Shown piece by piece: positions 58,323-64,000 of a DNA stretch of 64,000 nt. The stretch comes from Circinella umbellata. Its lineage: Eukaryota; Mucoromycota; Mucoromycetes; Mucorales; Lichtheimiaceae. Numbering within the stretch: position 1 is the stretch's first letter; the number at the start of each line of letters is the position of its first letter. The notes beneath the pieces were generated by a model. It did not search any database, was not told the origin of the DNA, and saw nothing but the letters and a program-made list of their open reading frames with translations. Both the position numbers and the translations under genes were made by a program. Location of the stretch: the NCBI GenBank assembly GCA_025093555.1, contig JAIWNF010000044.1, positions 1 through 64,000 on the forward strand, in the 5' to 3' direction.

Positions 58323-61300
58323 TCAGTTTGTAAAATGAAAATAAGAGATATTATTGTTGTCAATTTTTCTTTTGCGTTGTAGGGGTGTAAGGATGATCGA
58401 AGGTACTCGGGGGATAGTGGTATTATTCGTGAAATTTACTATTCCCCGCAGAGATAATTTATTTGGTTGTTTGTCAACCTGTGTAACCATATTAACCAAC
58501 ATGTTCTATATCATATTTACAAGTTGTTGATCAGTAAAATAAAAATTGCATATTAAATGTAGGGCTGCTATTGTGTAGTACTTACCCTCCATCCAAAAAG
58601 AAAATTAAGAGTATCTTCAAAAGTTTTTAATTGTGTGCTTCGTTTGGGAATCATCAAAGTGGTATATGGTTTTGCAATGGAGGTGCCGTTAAAAAGAGAA
58701 AACGTGTACGCATAACCGTTGACGCCTGTTCTGTGATTATTAAACAAGAAAGTCAATATAAGAATAATGGGAGATTAAAAACATAGTATATAAGATTTAA
58801 CTAACCTGCCCAACCCATTGCTATCATCGAATTTGAGCATCCTAACTTAATCAATTTGGATAATATAGCAGCATTTGTTCGTAAATTTTTTGCTTGTTGC
58901 TTCAACAGTACCGAATCGGACACACCTTCTCGTTTCCACTCATTGCTACAAAGGTCGCACTGCTCTCTGTCAAATCTTGTTGTTGCAATGAGATCAATTT
59001 TACTTCCGTATATTTTAGGTTGGTAATAGTTAGAAAAAGATCCAGTAAGTGCTTGTAAAATTATCATTGTATCTTTGCTGGATTTAGCAACACATTCTCC
59101 ACTATAAAATTCAATCAAAAAGGAAAGTCAATAATCTTCGTGACATGTTTTACTCTCTTGATGCCCCTAAACATTCTTACTCTTTCATGATCACATTGGT
59201 ATTTCTAAAAACACAGTCCAAGAGAACTGCGAAGCGACGATATATAGTAGTTTCTGACTCTTCTACGTCAGGCCTCCAATCGTCAAACTGTGTTATACTA
59301 TGGATTAGGGTTCTTAGTAGACCGATCCGGATCGGATTGGCACCATTTCGAATCCGATCCGTTTTGAAACGGATCGGATTTTCGGAAATCCGGATTGTCC
59401 ACGGATTAGAAAATTGCAATCTGAATCCGTTTCGTAAAAATCCGGATTGAATCCGTAATCCGTAATGCAAAAGGATCAATTAGATGAAAATTTAGGCTAT
59501 ATAGTAGATGTCACAGTATTTTTTCATGAGAAAAGGTATTTTACAAGATGGTGTATGGTAGTCGTTTGAGATCGTTTAAGAACAGTAAAACATTGGTAAC
59601 AGAGGTGCATTATTTTTAGATGATTCTATTATTTTGGTTTGAAAAACATAATAGGAAATAAATAAGTTATAATAAAAAAAGAATTGTAGTAATAAAAAGT
59701 TATAGTGGGAAAATGAGTTTTAGTAGAAAAAAAGTTATAATGGGAAAAAAGAAGTTACAATGGGAAAAGAAAGTTATAGTTGGAAAAAAATCATAGTGGG
59801 AAAGTTATAGTGGGAAAAAAAAGTTATGGTGGTGCAGTACAAATAAGTTTTTGTGGTAGAAATATAACATGACGTGGACTTTTTTTTTTTTGTGGGGGCA
59901 AGTAGTAAATTTCCGGTGTACTGAAAAAAAAAAGGTATAAGTTTACCTTTTCTGTTTACAACCAAATAAAAGTTCATAATTCTCTTTATCATTACTAGAT
60001 TAATAAAAATAATAATGAAGTTCATTAATCTCTCTTTTTAATCTTCTATATTAAAGCCATTACTACTTTTCTTTTCAACTGCTCTATTCAAGTATATAAT
60101 AATATACAAAAACTTACTCTCTTCTTTATTTGAATATATATATACCTTACCACAGCATTGTTAAAACTTTGATCCATTACTCTATAATTATAATGACGGA
60201 TCAGAAAAATCCGACGGATCCATAGATCTCAATCCGTTTACAATCCGGATTGTAGAATTACGATCCGAATCAGATCCGAATCCGTTGAGACACAATCCAA
60301 ATCCGATCCAATCCATATGAAAAACGGATCGGTTTATAAATCCGGAATGTACTAAGATCCCTACTATGGATAGTCATGTGAAATATTCGTGGGTAATTAG
60401 GTACTATTTTTCTTCTTTTTCGGTACTAGTTTCCTTTTTGTTTAGTACTTACACAAGCTGAAGAATACTCAGCATCTTATACATGTCACTGTTTTTTTTT
60501 CGACAGAAAATTGCCTGCAACTTATGAATATTTTCCATGATACCTTCGCTGTCAAGAATTGTGCTGGATAAGAAAGTAATGGAACATTAGAACGTTCGAG
60601 AGCATAAACCTTATTATCAGTTTTTTTTTTCTTTTTTAAATTATTACTTTACCTATCGTTAATCAATTCATCAAATGTTTTGAGACACTGTTCCGACAAT
60701 CCTTGTAAGGGAACTGAACTAGTAGTCTGCAAGGAGTCGAATTGTAATGGTGTAAGGATAGTCTTTAAAAAATTGACTGATTCAGGAGAGATGAGATTGA
60801 CAATACTGGAAAGACATAGTCTATTTTGAATTAAATAATAGAGTCAGTTTCTTTTTGCTTCTTATTTGTCTAAAAAGGTATGCAGTTTAAGAAAATATGA
60901 GAAACGTTACTTTGTATTGATATCAATTTGGTAGTTCCAGCCGTTTTCAAGTAATAAGTTGGAGGCAGCTGCTCCAAGTAGCCGGTCTCTTATTGATTCT
61001 TTTTTATCTATCATTTGCTTTACAAACGATTTCTCTTCTCCAACTATACTTTCTCCGTTTGTCTATAAAAAAAAGTTCTGTATAAGAGTTTGAAAAAACC
61101 AAGACGTCTACAAACATCCAAGACCTATTTTTTTTCTTACATAATGTAAAAATACTTTAATCAACTTATCCACATCATCTAATTCGCTGTATGTACTCCA
61201 TTCGTCTTCTTTATCCCCTTCAACATCATCCTTCTCCTGACTACTATCACTTTCGCTCTCATCTTGCACAATATTTCGTACTCGCTTTCCGGCTGATTTA

Positions 61301-61835
61301 GTAACTTTTTTTAGTGTTTTCAGTCCTTCTACACGAGTACTTTGTAAAGTAGTTCTCTATACAAGTATGAAAGGGAGAGCGTGTTGAAGTTTAACATAGT
61401 AAATATAAAAATAAATAGATATTTAACGCTTACCAGTTGTTCCAATTCTTCCATATTTCTGGTCCATGTTTTTTTTCAGAACTTGGTTGGTCTAGTACCA
61501 CAACGAACAATAAAAAGAAGTTAATAATAATAATGTATACAGTCTAGTAAGTAAAAATAATCACCTTAAAACACAGCTCAGGTCGAAATTCACAAATTCC
61601 CAGAACAAACTGGGTTTTCCAGTAATTAAAATATCCATGAGCAGTTGTTATCGATGTTGATGCAGAAAAGTCTGCAAGCTCGTCAGCATATTTGGTAATG
61701 AAGCCCAGAAACGTAGGGTTTTTGTTGTTTTCTATATAATTACGTAATTCTGCAAAAGATAAAATTTAATTAAACTAATCACAATATAAAAGTGACAAAA
61801 AAAAGCTTATCGTGGTTACCAGTACGCGCTTGCAT
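58323..61835 (-). CDS. 523-aa protein with a PD-(D/E)XK-like domain, 11 exons; intron 7 holds a hAT-like element
   Basis: The exons are 61835-61820, 61749-61565, 61491-61434, 61328-61141, 61062-60911, 60805-60653, 60563-60453, 59297-59181, 59101-58806, 58725-58586 and 58478-58323. All junctions are GT...AG and the total (1572 nt) closes exactly. The middle is acidic (DESESDSSQEKDD). From about residue 340, DGECVAKSSKD is followed by YGSKIDLIATTRFD and NEWKREG, then KQQAKNLRTNAAILSKL. The I-D ... E-x-K order with a following Gln-rich helix fits the PD-(D/E)XK nuclease pattern, but this is inference. The C terminus is basic (PLQRKRKID). I recall similar uncharacterised proteins as common in mucoromycetes. 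No stops or shifts were found. Confidence 0.65.
59306..60363. mobile_element. 1058-bp non-autonomous hAT-like element in intron 7 of the nuclease-like gene
   Basis: The ends are TAGGGT/ATCTTAGTA (left TAGGGTTCTTAGTA, right in complement TAGGGATCTTAGTA). A perfect 8-bp direct repeat CTATGGAT flanks it (59298-59305 and 60364-60371). Subterminal regions on both sides are packed with GGATC/GATCCG/ATCCGG motifs. The interior has a minisatellite of (A)AGTTATAGTGGGAAAA units at about 59690-59835. No transposase was found. Confidence 0.92.
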
Positions 61836-61910
61836 GAAGGAAAGATGCTTGCAAATGTTTAAAGGAAGAAGAGCTGGTTAGTACCAGAGGGAGCGCCAAT
61901 ATACTTATGT

Positions 61911-62149
61911 CCAGGCAGCTTAACTTTGAAGCCCCCCATTGAAAGTTTGAAATTTCAAGCCCACAATTTTACTATGGGTGAGTGACGAAATCAAGTGATG
62001 GAGGTAATTTTTTTCTTCCTTTTTTTTTATTTTTGATCATCTTTAAAAAAAATTAAGTTAACGTATAATGAAGAAAAGAAATAGACCCGGCATTATCAAA
62101 AAACAGAAAGTATTTGTCTTTTTATTAACTTTAAAGTTAAGCTGCCGGG
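61911..62149. repeat. Short inverted-repeat element upstream of the nuclease-like gene
   Basis: CCAGGCAGCTTAACTTTGAAG at 61911-61931 matches the reverse complement of 62129-62149 at 19 of 21 positions. This makes a roughly 240-bp MITE-like unit about 75 bp upstream of the start codon at 61835. GAGGGAGCGC also lies just outside both ends. Confidence 0.55.
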
Positions 62150-64000
62150 ATTGGAGGGAGCGCGGCATTGCTGCGGAGCTACAAATTTCACTTTTGCTTT
62201 GATCTTCATTACAGCGACTCTATTTGCCCAACTCTCAAAAGTAATATATAAAAAGTATTTGAAGATAGAAAAGATATTTCATATAGCAGCTTCTAAGTAA
62301 TTGTATTAATGTTTGAGAAATTATAGTGGTATTCCATATACAACTAATAACAATTATTCCACATCCTATCATAATTATATAATATATCAATATTCACGAG
62401 ACTCATCTTTCACGATCTAGTGAACACTTATTTTATCTTCTATATCACAATTATATTCACGACATGAATGCCTTATTGATCAATATTATTTTATAGTGAC
62501 AAATTAAAAAAGTGAATTGGGCTCCGTCCAGCTGTCTTATATTCTCAAAATGTGAAATATATTTTTATTGAGATATTTTCTTGGTTTGTTAGATTACAAT
62601 GTTGAACATTATTTACAAAAGATTTTATAGCGGCAGTAGGACCAAAAATTGGATTTATCTTTATATTCTTAAAGACAAGACACTGCAGACAGTTTATTTA
62701 TCTAATTTTAAATAAACATTGTAGTGACAGGTCTCCATTTGATTTTATATAACAGGATATTAAAAAATCATTTAGTCATTGGCTACGTATAAAATATTAT
62801 TTTTATATTTCGTAAATCTTCATAACAGGGATGACAGTCATACGTAATAATAAAGACAGCTCGAAACGTTATTAGTAATATTATTGTTTACTACATATGT
62901 ACGTAGCATGATTATTATAAATGCATTAAGTTTTTTCTAGTTAGTGTAACGTATAAAAATTAAAAACATTTTTATACCGACATAATCATCATCATCACCA
63001 TTATTATTATTATTATTCTTATTATTATTCTTATTATTATTAGTGTCCCAATGTAACCTCATTATGAGATATTATTGGCTGGCGCAATGCCACTTTTCTG
63101 GCAGAGCAATGCCACATTTCAGGCAGAGCAATGCCACATTTCAGGCATCGCAAATAGTATAAATAGCCCCAAAATAATTTAAATGAGTCTTTTCTTCAGT
63201 TCTATCTTTACCTTTAAAATCTTTCAGTCTTTTAGCAGTTAAATTGACCTAACAGTAGTTTCCTTTGAGCATAAAGTCTCTTAAACTCATTATAAGATTT
63301 CTCTCGTGTGGATTCAGACGTAATATTCCTGAATATAAGAACTCCCACAACCCATATTTCTATCATATATTATATAATTTATTATTCAAATACAACTACA
63401 TAGTGTATTATTTCTTCTTTATTTTATATCTTTATACGAAGTATTTCAATCACACATTGAACGCTTCATTAGACCTGTTACTCTCCATGTGTTAATATCG
63501 GTTTCTCGCAATATCAGCTTCATTTTTTAGGCTAAGTTTACAGCTACAGAAAATATATTGTAAGACCACACATTTATAATTAGATTAAATTGTACAAGAT
63601 AAAAAAAAATATGACAGCTCATAATTATTAATTGCAGCTTTAAAGTTGTTTTATTAAATAAAAATTCTTGCATCATTATAAAGAAAATAGGTCAAGGTCT
63701 AAAAACTGTTGTGTTTATTAGAATGGAAAACTACAGTAGTCAGCATTTTATGAACATACCATACATTGATACGGAGCAATAGAAATGATGCTTTCAAGAA
63801 GATTCTCTTTTTTATTATTATATTAGCCTCTCCACTTTAACACCCTTAATACTCCTCATATAAAATCTATGTGCACAGAAATATTTATTATGTGAGATGC
63901 CATTATTATTATTTGTTCTAATAGGTTCCACAAAACATTTTTATTTTTCTATAACATTCGATGGTAAACAAAATTTTTATTACTTTTCTTTCGTAATAAC
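62150..64000. other. Gene-free AT-rich end of the window
   Basis: No coding exon was recognised. It contains a (TTA/TTC)n microsatellite near 63000-63043 and the tandem repeat at 63081-63151. Confidence 0.5.
63081..63151 (+). repeat. 22-bp tandem repeat, about three copies
   Basis: Two perfect units of GGCAGAGCAATGCCACATTT plus CA lie at 63100-63121 and 63122-63143. A diverged unit comes before and a partial one after. Each unit contains TGCC...GGCA, so alternating units can pair as small hairpins. Confidence 0.8.

Noticed and set aside
61851..61932. MGGFKVKLPGHKY as the N terminus of the nuclease-like protein
   Set aside because: This frame stops before the donor site and its first codons are the inverted-repeat sequence; ATG 61835 joins exon 2 in perfect phase.

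Overview
The window looks like nuclear DNA from an early-diverging fungus, most likely a mucoromycete (Mucoromycota). The evidence is AT-rich intergenic DNA, many short introns (about 50-110 bp, GTAAGT-like donors, TAG acceptors), Ser/Gln-rich proteins, fungal housekeeping genes and a mixed transposon load. No CRISPR array, rRNA or convincing tRNA was seen. Gene models below are hand-spliced; most close exactly in frame.

Region 1 (1-26.3 kb) is a nested transposon graveyard. A Merlin/IS1595-type element (409-2654) has broken a DDE transposase that carries a C-terminal chromodomain. Next comes an apparently intact three-exon Crypton-type tyrosine recombinase (5032-7304), bracketed by a 27-bp perfect inverted repeat and followed by a 150-bp-arm foldback hairpin. 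Then come a degraded MULE, an unknown pseudogene, a CACTA/Tnp2 transposase relic, and a MULE with clear TIRs (15159-19031). The single main reading frame of that MULE joins a transposase to a USP-like cysteine-peptidase domain. A 466-bp MITE with a 9-bp TSD sits inside it. Immediately after is a full-length LINE (19061-26253, 14-bp TSD), whose ORF1 is split by a hAT-like element (23304-25158, 8-bp TSD).

Region 2 (28.5-49.8 kb) is compact and gene-rich: a UFD1/zinc-finger protein, a PA-TM-RING ubiquitin ligase, a G-patch/C2H2 protein, a FabG-like reductase, a Drs2-type P4-ATPase, the tiny TOM7, an F-box protein, and two membrane-anchored proteins of unknown function. Two neighbouring genes are linked to ubiquitin. 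The G-patch and reductase genes diverge from a 147-bp shared promoter.

Region 3 (50-64 kb) is sparse. It holds a broken copy of an unknown nuclease-like family, a homeobox gene, and an 11-exon gene (58323-61835) whose protein has an I-D...E-x-K arrangement suggestive of a PD-(D/E)XK nuclease. A 1058-bp hAT-like element sits at a 3' splice site of this gene, and its target duplication has copied the acceptor. The best candidates for undescribed biology are the MULE-USP fusion, this nuclease-like family and the splice-site-duplicating insertion.
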